A stretch of DNA of 64,000 nt from Anaerolineae bacterium (GCA_023382535.1 JAHDWA010000018.1:1-64000); one strand, 5' to 3'; positions 50,348 to 58,773 are shown, counted from the stretch's first letter. Notes: generated by a model from the sequence alone, not told the origin. Translations and numbers: made by a program.

Positions 50348-52066
50348 TCAAAACTCCCTGGTTTCATACAAGCCGTTATTCCACAGTATTACCAGTTGCT
50401 TGCGCTCGCCATCCTGCCAGGCAGTGCCGCCGGAGAATTCCTGAATAACGGCGATAAACCCCGCTTCCTCCGCTGTGGCCCAGCCCAGCGCTTCCCGCAG
50501 GCCGGGCCGCTCGCGCCAAACCCTGCCAAAGCCGCGCCCGGGCTGGTAAAGGCCGTTGGGTGGGATAATGGCCGGGTCGTCCGATGGATCGCCTTCACGC
50601 CAGGTATCGCCGGTGAAAAACCACGTCCCATCCGGCCCCAATCCATAAATTAAATTGACATCCTGGCGCCAGAGCAGCAGGCCATGTTCAAAAGGCTGGC
50701 GGGCGGCAGCAACCACAATTGCCTCCGCCCGAGGACAGCCCAGGCTCCTCGTAGCGTCGGTGTCGAGCGCCAGGGTCAGGGTGGTCGTTATAGGCAGCGG
50801 GCATGGAACGGTAGTGAGGGTAGGTGTGGGTGTGTCCGGGGCCTCAGTGGGGGGATTGGCTGCTATGGGAACAGCAGTCGGCGTGTCCGCGGCCGGGCTT
50901 GACTGGATGTCGGGGGTAGGTGAAGGGGTTATGGAGGGTGTCGGCATTGGAGAAGGTAAGCGAGTGACGGTCGGAGTGGGCGAAGTAGTGGGTGACGGGC
51001 TGGCGGTGAAGGTTGGCAGAGGAGTAATTCGGACCGGCGAGGGAACAAAAGCCGCTACGGTTCCGCCGTTATTGTTCAGAACAACTGAAGTAAAAGCATA
51101 GGGAATAAGGATGCCTAGCAAGACCAAGAATGCAATGAGCGCCAGCGCAGGCCATAACCAGCGCGGTCGTGACCGCACTGCCTGGCCGGCGGCGGGCACG
51201 GCAGTGGTTTGGTCACCCAGCCGGGCCAGGGCTTGAGCCATTGCTGCCCCGCTTTGGAAACGCTGCCTTGGTTCCTTGGCCAGGCTCCGCAAAATGATCG
51301 CTTCCATACCCGGCGATACCTTGGCGATAGAAGAAGGCGCGGGGGGCGGGTCATAAACGTGGGCATGCAGCACCTGCGGCGTATTGCCCCGGAAGGGGGT
51401 GCGCCCGGTGACCATCTGGTACAGGACGACGCCCAAGCTGTAGAGATCAGCCCGGCCATCCACCTCCTGTCCATTGGCCTGTTCCGGGGCCATGTAAGCC
51501 GGCGTGCCGACGGTGTGACCGGTTCGAGTCAGGGTCAGGTCGTCCAGGGCCAGGGCCACCCCAAAATCGGTCAGCAGGGCCTGGACATCTGCTGCCAGTA
51601 GAATATTGGCGGGCTTGAGATCGCGATGGACCACGCCCTGCCGGTGAGCATAATCGAGGGCATCGGCTATTTGCCAGGCGATGTCGGCAGCGCTTGCTTC
51701 GTCCACAGCGCCGGACCGGGCTAAATGCTCGGCCAGCGACTCCCCTTCGACCAGGGCCATAGCCATAAAGGCCCGGCCGTTGGCCCGACCCGCCTCCAGT
51801 ACCCGCACAATGGCCGGGTGGTGCAGGCGAGTCGCCGTGCGGGCTTCGCGCTCAAAACGAGCCAAAATCTCGGCATCTGCGCCCGGCGGCGGAAAAAGGA
51901 CCTTCAACGCCACCGTATCGCCCCGGACATGGCGGGCGCGATAGACGACAGCCATCCCGCCGCTGCCCAAAATCGCCTCAATTTGGTACGGCCCAACGTT
52001 TTGGCCCAGCAGTTCTTCCGCAATCACAGCTTGTCCAGGAGATGCAGGTTGTGTATCATGTAGCAA
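50348..52066 (-). CDS. PknB-type membrane Ser/Thr protein kinase with extracellular LGFP-like sensor
   Basis: 572 residues reading from the TTG at 52066. That start lies in heptamer repeat sequence, so the GTG at 52027 (residue 14) is a possible true start. The kinase domain (about 25-290) has the glycine loop GSGGMAVVY, VALKV (Lys55), HRDLKPANILL (Asp149), DFG (167-169), APE and RADLYSLGVVLYQM, all intact, so it should be active. One membrane helix (about 303-325), a Thr/Pro/Ser linker, then a C-terminal region with 'GLLLWRQDVNLIYGL' and 'GFGRVWRERPGLREALGWATAEEA', which repeats the form found in the lipoprotein at 55885-57465. The sensor end is probably outside. The divergent FHA gene encodes the likely phospho-Thr reader. 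Confidence 0.93.
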   Translation of the reverse strand: MLHDTQPASPGQAVIAEELLGQNVGPYQIEAILGSGGMAVVYRARHVRGDTVALKVLFPPPGADAEILARFEREARTATRLHHPAIVRVLEAGRANGRAFMAMALVEGESLAEHLARSGAVDEASAADIAWQIADALDYAHRQGVVHRDLKPANILLAADVQALLTDFGVALALDDLTLTRTGHTVGTPAYMAPEQANGQEVDGRADLYSLGVVLYQMVTGRTPFRGNTPQVLHAHVYDPPPAPSSIAKVSPGMEAIILRSLAKEPRQRFQSGAAMAQALARLGDQTTAVPAAGQAVRSRPRWLWPALALIAFLVLLGILIPYAFTSVVLNNNGGTVAAFVPSPVRITPLPTFTASPSPTTSPTPTVTRLPSPMPTPSITPSPTPDIQSSPAADTPTAVPIAANPPTEAPDTPTPTLTTVPCPLPITTTLTLALDTDATRSLGCPRAEAIVVAAARQPFEHGLLLWRQDVNLIYGLGPDGTWFFTGDTWREGDPSDDPAIIPPNGLYQPGRGFGRVWRERPGLREALGWATAEEAGFIAVIQEFSGGTAWQDGERKQLVILWNNGLYETREF

Positions 52067-52140
52067 GTAGCAGGTAGCAGACAGTGATCCTCATTAGCTG
52101 ACTATTGATTACTGACTACTGGCTACTGACTACTATAACC
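52061..52140. repeat. Heptamer repeats in the divergent kinase/FHA gap
   Basis: Two tracts: TAGCAAG-TAGCAGG-TAGCAGA (52061-52081) and CTGACTA-TTGATTA-CTGACTA-CTGGCTA-CTGACTA (52099-52133). The first reaches the proposed start of the kinase gene. The reverse complement of the second unit is repeated at 25628-25660. Confidence 0.8.
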
Positions 52141-52169
52141 CAGTATAACACAGAATCAGGATTTTTAGT

Positions 52170-52793
52170 ATGACCTCTATCGCTCGATTGGTGGTGCGGG
52201 CCGGAATGGGCCGGGTGGGGCAGGAGATTTTGCTGGCGGACGATGTGACCACCTTGGGCCGGGCCGCCACATGCCAGGTGGTTATTGATAACGATTTTGC
52301 CAGCCGCCGTCACGCCCAGATTATCCGGCGTGACGAACTTTTCTGGCTGCGCGATTTGGACAGCAAAAACGGCACGTTGCTGGATAATGAGCCGGTAACG
52401 GCTGAGACGCCCCTGGCCGACGGCGCAGAAATCCGGATTGGCGCGGTGATCCTGCGCTTTGTGGACCCGGCGGCCACTCGGACCCAGCCCAACCTGGCCG
52501 CAGTAGAAACGCTGCTGCGAATGGATTCTAGCGCCCGCCAGGTCTGGCTGCATGGCGAGATCCTGACCCCGCCTTTAACCGCCAAGCAGTTTGATTTACT
52601 GCTCTACCTTTACCAACGGGCCGGTGAGGCTGTCAGCAAAGACGAGCTGGCTGCCGCCGTCTGGCCGGAGGATCAGAGTGAGGCCGTGTACGATTACCAG
52701 GTGGATAAAATGGTCAGCCGGGTCCGCGAGCGGATTGGCAAGGAGTGGATTGAAACCGTCTGGGGTTATGGCTATCGCTTGCGCCGAGAATAA
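52170..52793 (+). CDS. FHA domain-winged helix transcriptional regulator
   Basis: 207 residues. The FHA domain (about 25-95) has the phosphothreonine-binding landmarks LGR, SRRHA and 'DLDSKNGTLLDNEPV'. The C-terminal part (about 115-205) is an OmpR-like winged helix: 'LTAKQFDLLLYLYQRAGEAVSKDELAAAVWPED', 'YQVDKMVSRVRERIG', 'IETVWGYGYRL'. FHA binds phosphothreonine on protein partners. The divergent gene is a Ser/Thr kinase, so the two likely form a kinase-to-transcription pair (inference from neighbours). The targets are unknown. Confidence 0.9.
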   Translation: MTSIARLVVRAGMGRVGQEILLADDVTTLGRAATCQVVIDNDFASRRHAQIIRRDELFWLRDLDSKNGTLLDNEPVTAETPLADGAEIRIGAVILRFVDPAATRTQPNLAAVETLLRMDSSARQVWLHGEILTPPLTAKQFDLLLYLYQRAGEAVSKDELAAAVWPEDQSEAVYDYQVDKMVSRVRERIGKEWIETVWGYGYRLRRE

Positions 52794-52800
52794 ATATAAA

Positions 52801-52885
52801 AAGGAGTAAGGAGTAAGAAGTAGGGAGTAGGGATACAGAACAAGTAACAATCTCTTCCCCCTACCCCTTACTCCCTACTACCTAT
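52801..52885. repeat. Heptamer repeat, inverted pair (AGGAGTA / CTCCCTA type)
   Basis: Left arm AGGAGTA-AGGAGTA-AGAAGTA-GGGAGTA (52802-52829) and right arm CCCCCTA-CCCCTTA-CTCCCTA-CTACCTA (52857-52884) are roughly reverse complements with about 27 bases between. The whole 107 bp gap between the FHA gene and the gamma-lyase gene is filled. Confidence 0.8.
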
Positions 52886-52900
52886 TTGAAGGGGGAAACT

Positions 52901-54043
52901 ATGGAACACAACGATCACTTTGAAACTCTGGCCATTCACGCCGGCCAGCCGCCCGATCCGTCCACCGGGGCGGTCATGCCGCCGATTTACCAAACGTCTA
53001 CTTATGTTCAGAGCGAGGTGGGGGTGCATCAGGGCTACGAATATTCGCGCACCGACAACCCCACCCGCACCGCGCTGCAAAGCTGCCTGGCTGCCCTGGA
53101 AGGGGCCGATTTTGGCCTGGCTTTTGCCTCCGGCATGGCTGCCACCGATACGCTGTTCCGGCTGATTAATCCCGGCGAGCACGTGCTGATTGGCGATGAC
53201 GTGTACGGTGGGACCTACCGCCTGCTCGATAAGGTGCTGCGCGGCTATGGCCTGCTCTTTGATCACGTCAATATGGCTGACCTGGAGGCGGTCGCGGCGG
53301 CGCTGCGCCCTGAAACTCGGCTGGTCTGGCTGGAAACGCCGACCAACCCCATGCTCAGGCTGGCCGATATTGCGGCGGTTAGCCAATTGGCGCACGGAGC
53401 CGGAGCAAAAGTGGCCGTGGATAACACCTTCGCCACGCCTTTTCTGCAGCAGCCGCTGACTTTGGGCGCGGACTTTGTGGTCCACAGCACCACCAAGTAC
53501 CTGGGTGGCCATTCGGATGTGGTGGGCGGCGCAATTTTGACCAGTGACCCTGAAGCCTACCAGCGCTTGAAGTTTCTGCAAAATGCGATTGGGGCGGTGC
53601 CGGGGCCAATGGACTGCTGGCTGGTGCTGCGCGGACTGAAAACCCTGGCCCTGCGCGTGGAGCGCCACTGCGCCAACGCTCAGCGCATCGCCGCCTTCCT
53701 GGCGGAGCAGCCGGCGGTCGCTCGAGTCCACTATCCCGGCCTGCCAACCGATCCCGGCCATGCCTTAGCCCGCCGCCAGATGCGCGATTTCGGCGGGATG
53801 ATCTCCTTTGTTTTGAAGGAGGGCGAGGCCGCTGCTCGCCGGATGGTCAGAGCAACCCGGCTTTTTGCGCTGGCTGAGTCCCTGGGCGGCGTTGAATCAC
53901 TGATCGAGCATCCGGCTGCCATGACTCACGCTTCGGTGGCCGATTCGCCGCTGGCCGTAGACTCCGGCCTGGTCCGCCTCTCGGTGGGCGTGGAGCATGT
54001 GGAAGATTTATTGGCGGATTTGGAGCAGGCGTTAGAAGCGTAA
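52901..54043 (+). CDS. Cystathionine gamma-lyase / gamma-synthase family PLP enzyme
   Basis: 380 residues from the ATG at 52901, with AAGGGGG five bases upstream. An earlier TTG at 52886 is less likely. Family landmarks are 'PPIYQTSTYV', 'YEYSRTDNPTRTALQ', 'FASGMAATDTL', 'WLETPTNP' and the PLP lysine in HSTTKYLGGHSDVVGG (Lys199). It converts cystathionine to cysteine, 2-oxobutyrate and ammonia, or acts as the synthase on O-acyl-homoserine (family knowledge). The convergent cystathionine beta-synthase downstream supports the lyase reading: the two would make cysteine from homocysteine. Confidence 0.93.
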   Translation: MEHNDHFETLAIHAGQPPDPSTGAVMPPIYQTSTYVQSEVGVHQGYEYSRTDNPTRTALQSCLAALEGADFGLAFASGMAATDTLFRLINPGEHVLIGDDVYGGTYRLLDKVLRGYGLLFDHVNMADLEAVAAALRPETRLVWLETPTNPMLRLADIAAVSQLAHGAGAKVAVDNTFATPFLQQPLTLGADFVVHSTTKYLGGHSDVVGGAILTSDPEAYQRLKFLQNAIGAVPGPMDCWLVLRGLKTLALRVERHCANAQRIAAFLAEQPAVARVHYPGLPTDPGHALARRQMRDFGGMISFVLKEGEAAARRMVRATRLFALAESLGGVESLIEHPAAMTHASVADSPLAVDSGLVRLSVGVEHVEDLLADLEQALEA

Positions 54044-54045
54044 TA

Positions 54046-54120
54046 CGTAAAGCGTAGGGCGTAATAAATTTGGTGGCCTAAAGTCTTACGCATCACGCTT
54101 TACGCTTTACGACTTACCTC
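54046..54120. repeat. Heptamer inverted repeat, convergent terminator-like hairpin
   Basis: CGTAAAGCGT (54046-54055) pairs with ACGCTTTACG (54095-54104), and CGTAA (54060-54064) with TTACG (54086-54090), giving a 15 bp stem. The right arm continues as heptamers TTACGCA-TCACGCT-TTACGCT-TTACGAC-TTACCTC (54086-54120), which include the last codons of the convergent gene. Confidence 0.78.
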
Positions 54121-55538
54121 ACTCTTCCCGTCAGAAAATCTAACAAGTCAATCTTGGTAATAATGCCGATGGGCTGCTCGCCTTCGACGACGAGGGCCAC
54201 CTGGTGGGTCGAGAAGACGCTGAGCAGCGCCTCCAGCGAAGTGTCGGCAGGGATGGTCGTCACCTGGGGCCGGATGATGGCTTCAATGGTTTCGTCGGCC
54301 TCGTGGGTGTGGCCAGCCGTGAGCATGTGGTTCAGCAGTTCAACCTCGGTGACGATGCCGACGAGCCGCCCGTCGGCTACGACCGGCACCTGGGAGATAT
54401 TTTGCTCCTTCATCAAGGTAATGACGTCGAGCTGGCGGTCGGTGGGTTTAGCCGTATAGAGCGCCGGCATCGCTTTGGCAGCCAGCACATCGGCAGCGCG
54501 CACCTCGGCCCAGGTTGATTCCAGGAAGCGATTCTCCCGCATCCAGTCGTCGTTGAAAACCTTGCTCAAATAACGGGAGCCGGAGTCCGGCAAAACGACC
54601 ACCACGGTTGCTTTGGGTCCCAGGTCGTGCTCCTGAATATAACGCAAGGCCCCGGCTACTGCCGTCCCCGATGACCCGCCGCAGAAAATCCCCTCTTCCC
54701 GCACCAGCCGCCGGGTCATCAGAAACGACTCCTTATCGTTGACCTGCACCGTCTCATCTATCACGGTTAGGTCAAGGGTTGACGGCAAAAAATCCTCGCC
54801 AATCCCTTCCACTTTGTAGCCCTGTGCCGGCACATGCTGGCCGGTTTGAAACAGGTCGTGCAGAATGGAGCCGACCGGGTCTACTCCCACAATTTTGACC
54901 GCCGGGTTCTGCTCTTTGAGATAGCGTCCGACCCCGCTGATAGTGCCGCCCGTGCCCATCCCGGCGACAAAAACGTCAATCCGCCCGCCGGTCTGCCGCC
55001 ACAGCTCCGGCCCGGTCAGCCGGTAATGGGCCTCGGGGTTGATCGGATTGTGGTACTGGTTGGCCAGGATCGCGTTGGGCGTTTCGGCCACCAGGCGATG
55101 GGCGACTGAATAGTAGCTGCGCGGGTCTTCCGGCTCGACGGCAGTGGGGGTAATGACGACTCGCGCCCCAAAAGCCCGCAGCAGGCGAATCTTCTCGTCG
55201 CTCATTTTGTCGGGCATAACAAAGATGCACTTGTACCCCTTGATAGCCGCGGCAATAGCCAGGCCCACGCCGGTGTTGCCGCTGGTCGCCTCGACGATGG
55301 TCCCACCCGGCTTGAGTTGGCCCGTCCGCTCGGCCTCGGCGATGATGGCCGGGCCGATACGATCCTTGACCGAACCGCCGGGATTAAAAAACTCTATCTT
55401 AGCTAACACCGCTGGCTGCACCCCGCGGGTCACCCGGTTGAGCCGGACCAGCGGTGTCCCGCCGATCGTGCTTAAGATGTTAGCGTGGATCTCCGTCGCC
55501 TCTACTGGGACAACATTCGTTCGAGTTAACTCGTCCAT
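54114..55538 (-). CDS. Cystathionine beta-synthase with CBS-domain pair
   Basis: 474 residues. The catalytic part (about 20-335) has the PLP lysine in NPGGSVKDR (Lys58), 'VEATSGNTGVGLAIAA', 'GMGTGGTISGVGRYL' and 'CGGSSGTAVAGA'. The C-terminal pair of CBS domains (about 350-472) has 'ISQVPVVADGRLVGIVTEVEL' and 'VALVVEGEQPIGIITKIDLLDFL', the position where S-adenosylmethionine regulates human CBS (family knowledge). It condenses serine and homocysteine to cystathionine. Convergent with the gamma-lyase gene, it forms the reverse transsulfuration pathway. The last three codons lie in the heptamer repeat. Confidence 0.93.
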   Translation of the reverse strand: MDELTRTNVVPVEATEIHANILSTIGGTPLVRLNRVTRGVQPAVLAKIEFFNPGGSVKDRIGPAIIAEAERTGQLKPGGTIVEATSGNTGVGLAIAAAIKGYKCIFVMPDKMSDEKIRLLRAFGARVVITPTAVEPEDPRSYYSVAHRLVAETPNAILANQYHNPINPEAHYRLTGPELWRQTGGRIDVFVAGMGTGGTISGVGRYLKEQNPAVKIVGVDPVGSILHDLFQTGQHVPAQGYKVEGIGEDFLPSTLDLTVIDETVQVNDKESFLMTRRLVREEGIFCGGSSGTAVAGALRYIQEHDLGPKATVVVVLPDSGSRYLSKVFNDDWMRENRFLESTWAEVRAADVLAAKAMPALYTAKPTDRQLDVITLMKEQNISQVPVVADGRLVGIVTEVELLNHMLTAGHTHEADETIEAIIRPQVTTIPADTSLEALLSVFSTHQVALVVEGEQPIGIITKIDLLDFLTGRVR

Positions 55539-55680
55539 CTTTATTTTCTCCTGGCTTAAGACAACATAAAACCGATTGTGGGTAATTCACAAATGCACCT
55601 GTTTATGATTATAGCAGCGACTGGAGAGCGTTCCAACTGGATTTCATTGGAGAGCGTCGTGTTGGTAGTGGGTAAATTAC

Positions 55681-55729
55681 AAGTGATGGTTGAGGAGTCC
55701 CAAAGCTCAGCTTTGGGACTCCATCACTT
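55681..55729. repeat. Long intergenic hairpin of the GGAGTCC family
   Basis: AAGTGAT (55681-55687) pairs with ATCACTT (55723-55729), and GGAGTCCCAAAGC (55694-55706) with GCTTTGGGACTCC (55710-55722), separated by a six-base bulge, with a three-base loop. There is no T-run. The 346 bp gap 55539-55884 contains this hairpin and direct repeats of TGGAGAGCGT near 55625 and 55649, but no convincing gene. Confidence 0.7.
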
Positions 55730-55884
55730 ACTCTGCCACCACTACCGGCGTGTTTTGGTCAGAATTTGGTCAAACTTAGGTCCAACCTTCCGGCCCAAAT
55801 TCAAATATAGTGAGAGCAACATCAGATTTTGGTGGTATTGACCAGCCAAAATCGAAAATCTAAAATCTCAAGGAGGCTCTCACA

Positions 55885-57465
55885 ATGAAACGCATCAATC
55901 TTAAAACTAACTTCACTCTTATCCTGGCAGGCGCTGCTATCGCACTGATTACGGCCTGCAGTTCCGCCGAACCCCAAATTGTCGTGGTGACAGCCACCTC
56001 GACCTCAACGCCGGAGGTCGTGGTAACACCAGCAGCGACCCCTGTCGTGGCGCTGACGGTAAAACCGGCCGAGTCAGCGGCGACGCCGGGGGTTGAGCTG
56101 CCCGCGCCAGCCGTGGCTCCTACCCAGGTAGAGGAGGAGTTCGAGGCGGGGACGCTCTTTAAAGACAGTAACAATGAGATTTTCTATATAACGGAAGCGG
56201 GCCGGCGCCAGCATATTGTGGATGGAGATACCTTTAACGCCTTTCGTTTTGTCCAGCAGGATATTATTCCCGTTGGCGAAGAGGCCCTGGCCACTGTGCC
56301 GCTCGCAGGCGAGCTGACCCGGCTGGTTTATGACAACCAGGACCGGCTCTACTGGGTGGCCGAAGGCCGGCTCTGGCCGGTTGATGAATGGAAGAAAATG
56401 GTCGAGCGGGCCGATTACGCCGGCATCCAGCCGACGCGCCTGGATCGCTCGTTAGAAACCAGGCTGGCCTTGCAGCCGGACTTAAGCGACGGCATGCTGC
56501 TGCAGGCCGGCGATGCGATCTACTACTTTAACCGGAACAGCCTGATCCCGGTACCCGGTGGAGTTGGCAGTGAAGTGGCCGTGCTGGATGTGCCGGTGGA
56601 GATGCTGGGCGCGTACCCGCAGCGGACCCAACTCGAGGCGGCAGTCGTCCGGCTCAGGGCCGATACACCCGCCGCCAACATCCGCCGCAGTCCCAGCCTG
56701 GAAACCGAGGTGATGGGGATGCTGCCAAACACGGCGGAGATCGTGGCCCAGGGACGCAGCAGCGATCAGCACTGGCTGCAAGTTGTCTACCAGGGCCAAC
56801 CCGGCTGGCTGGCCGCTGACCTGGCCGTAGACTCGGTGGCGCTGCGCCTGCTGCCGGTGATTGAGGCTGCGCCCCTCATGGCTGATGTGCCGGAGGCCGA
56901 ACCTGCGGCTATGGTGGAAAGCAGCACGCCCCAGCCCCTCTTCTGTACCCTCGTGCCGATCCGCGGCTTTGGCAAAGTCTGGAGCGAGCACCCGGAGGTG
57001 AAAAACACCCTGGGCTGCGCCGACTCGTGGCAGAACGGCGAGCAGGCCACGCAGGCGGCGGTGCAGGTTTTCCAGAATGGCCTTATGGTCTGGCTGCAAG
57101 CCGATGGCTACTACAGCGGCGACCCGGTCTACGTCTTCTTTGCCGATGGCAGTTACCAGCGCTTTGGCGATTTAGGGCCAGCCGACCCGGCCAAAGTTGG
57201 GACCGTTCCCACGGGCTTCTATGCTGTTGGCGATAAGTTCAGCAAAGTCTACTGGGAAGGGACGGGAGCGCAGGTCAAGGAACGGCTTGGCTACGCTATC
57301 GGCCCGGCCAGCGACAGCGCCGGGGCGTTCCAACAGTTCAGCAACGGGCGCATGTTCTGGACGGAAACAATAGACCGGATTTTTGTGATCTACGAATACG
57401 GCTACTTTGAAGGCCAGACCTACATAATGGTCCATACCTGGCACAGCTACGAGGATACCTTCTAA
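55885..57465 (+). CDS. Lipoprotein with SH3 and LGFP-like repeats
   Basis: 526 residues. The signal peptide ends in the lipobox ALITAC, so Cys26 should be lipid-modified and the protein exported. A Thr/Pro-rich linker follows. Two beta-rich units come next (about 90-185, 'LFKDSNNEIFYITEAGRRQHIVD', 'LVYDNQDRLYWVAEGRLWPV'), then an SH3 domain (about 255-310, 'NIRRSPSLETEVMGMLPNTAEIVAQG'). The C-terminus has a pair of LGFP-like units: 'RGFGKVWSEHPEVKNTLGCADSW' and 'DKFSKVYWEGTGAQVKERLGYAIGPA'. The C-terminal half of the kinase at 50348-52066 shows the same pattern. Such units bind surface polymers or sense turgor in other proteins (family knowledge). The role here is unknown. Confidence 0.8.
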   Translation: MKRINLKTNFTLILAGAAIALITACSSAEPQIVVVTATSTSTPEVVVTPAATPVVALTVKPAESAATPGVELPAPAVAPTQVEEEFEAGTLFKDSNNEIFYITEAGRRQHIVDGDTFNAFRFVQQDIIPVGEEALATVPLAGELTRLVYDNQDRLYWVAEGRLWPVDEWKKMVERADYAGIQPTRLDRSLETRLALQPDLSDGMLLQAGDAIYYFNRNSLIPVPGGVGSEVAVLDVPVEMLGAYPQRTQLEAAVVRLRADTPAANIRRSPSLETEVMGMLPNTAEIVAQGRSSDQHWLQVVYQGQPGWLAADLAVDSVALRLLPVIEAAPLMADVPEAEPAAMVESSTPQPLFCTLVPIRGFGKVWSEHPEVKNTLGCADSWQNGEQATQAAVQVFQNGLMVWLQADGYYSGDPVYVFFADGSYQRFGDLGPADPAKVGTVPTGFYAVGDKFSKVYWEGTGAQVKERLGYAIGPASDSAGAFQQFSNGRMFWTETIDRIFVIYEYGYFEGQTYIMVHTWHSYEDTF

Positions 57466-57487
57466 GCTCAAAATTCCACCGCAGAGG

Positions 57488-57515
57488 GCGCAGAGAGAAG
57501 AAAAAATCTCTGCGC
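57488..57515. terminator. Bidirectional terminator-like hairpin between convergent genes
   Basis: GCGCAGAGA (57488-57496) and TCTCTGCGC (57507-57515) form a perfect 9 bp stem with a GAAGAAAAAA loop, in the 79 bp between the lipoprotein gene and the convergent spondin gene. A GCAGAG unit also occurs just before the stem. No long T-run follows, so efficiency is unsure. Confidence 0.55.
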
Positions 57516-57544
57516 TCTTTACGTTCTTACGGTTAGCCTGGAAT

Positions 57545-58618
57545 TCAGTTGAGCTTCAGCAAAAAGGGCAAATAAGTCGCACGATTGGGTGGAACCTGGC
57601 TGGGATCGGGTTCGACGGTAAAGGCAGCGCTGGCCTGCCCCCCGCCGGAGGAATGGGAATAGACCGCCGTATTGGTGATAGTTTCCCCATATAATGCGCC
57701 GGTGTGGGTCGCCACAAAGCTGAAGGTAATCGTTTTGCTGGCAGTGACGGCCCCGGTCCAGGTAATCTGGTTGCTGCTCTGTGCGGCTCCGGCCGGACGC
57801 TGCGCCCATCTGGCAAAAGTGACATCGCCGGGTAGCGTGTCGGTTAAGACGGCGCCTACCGCATTCGTATCGCCGCTGTTGCTCAAAATGAGCGTATAAG
57901 TAACCAGACCCTGGTAAGATACAGGGGTGGAAGGGGTAACAGTTTTGGTGAGGTGGAGGTTAGAGTAATTGAGGCGGGTAAAGGTGAAGCTCCCCACCGG
58001 CAATTCGGTGAAAAAGGTAGTTCCTGAAAGAGAAGCGATAGGGACGTTCTGAGGCATAGGTGGGTTGTCGAGGGTAAAGCCGCCGTCCTGTTCGGTGCCA
58101 GCATCGTAAGGGTAGAGCATTACCACTTTGCTGTCAACCCAATTGCCCTGCTCGTCGAGCAGCGACAGGCCGGAAACGCCGGTGAACCAGTCGGGGGTGG
58201 GGGCGATCATCGTCACCAGTGTAACGAGGGGGAAATCTTTAGTTACTTGAAAAGAGTTGATCGTCGTTGAACCCGGCGAATCAACGCCTGATCCCGCTAA
58301 CACGACCAAAGCTGTACCATTAGCGATGGCTGTGTTCACCTCGGCAGTCAGAGGGGCGGTCTGCCCTTGTTCGGCCATCCGCTCAATCCCCACCGAGGCG
58401 AGCTGGCCAACTTCCCAGAATTTTACGTTTGAGCTGTGAATGCCCCCGATGAGAGGGGAAAAGTGAGCGGTAGCGGTGGGAAAATCAGGGTGGGGATGAG
58501 TCTGGTTGCTCCAGGTGGCGGTAAAAGTGACTTTATAAGTAGCGGTGGGGCTATCGGCAAAGGTAAGGCGGGGCCAGAGGAGGGTGACGAGGACAACACC
58601 AATAATTAATTTTTTCAT
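57545..58618 (-). CDS. Exported spondin-domain protein with DUF11 repeat
   Basis: 357 residues with AAGGAG before the ATG and a signal peptide (about 1-21). The Spondin_N-like domain (about 25-215) has 'YKVTFTATWSNQTHPHPDFPTATAHFSPLIGGIHSS', 'VKFWEVGQLASVGIERMAEQG', 'VTLVTMIAPTPDWFTGVSGLSLLDEQGNWVD' and 'LYPYDAGTEQDGGF', which fits F-spondin. A DUF11 domain follows (about 230-335; 'TPVSYQGLVTYTLILSNSGDTNAVGAVLTDTLPGDVTF'). The last residues read ATYLPFLLKLN, the LPF-type tail. It is probably a secreted adhesion or matrix protein (inference). Confidence 0.85.
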   Translation of the reverse strand: MKKLIIGVVLVTLLWPRLTFADSPTATYKVTFTATWSNQTHPHPDFPTATAHFSPLIGGIHSSNVKFWEVGQLASVGIERMAEQGQTAPLTAEVNTAIANGTALVVLAGSGVDSPGSTTINSFQVTKDFPLVTLVTMIAPTPDWFTGVSGLSLLDEQGNWVDSKVVMLYPYDAGTEQDGGFTLDNPPMPQNVPIASLSGTTFFTELPVGSFTFTRLNYSNLHLTKTVTPSTPVSYQGLVTYTLILSNSGDTNAVGAVLTDTLPGDVTFARWAQRPAGAAQSSNQITWTGAVTASKTITFSFVATHTGALYGETITNTAVYSHSSGGGQASAAFTVEPDPSQVPPNRATYLPFLLKLN

Positions 58619-58773
58619 TAACTCTCCTTCCTGGTTCAGGCTGGATAGTTAACAATCATAAAGACGAGTCATTACGATTTCATTACGAAAAGACGCATTT
58701 ATAGATTTAATTGTCATCTGTTTCATCCTCTATTATAATTTTGCCTCAACGCTTGGTATCCAGAGGAGAACTC

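Noticed and set aside
55539..55600. SAM or T-box riboswitch before the cystathionine beta-synthase gene
   Set aside because: The leader is short and lacks the core pairings and conserved bases of those classes.
55578..55841. 87-residue open frame upstream of the lipoprotein gene
   Set aside because: It contains the GGAGTCC hairpin and direct repeats and has no domain, so it is intergenic.
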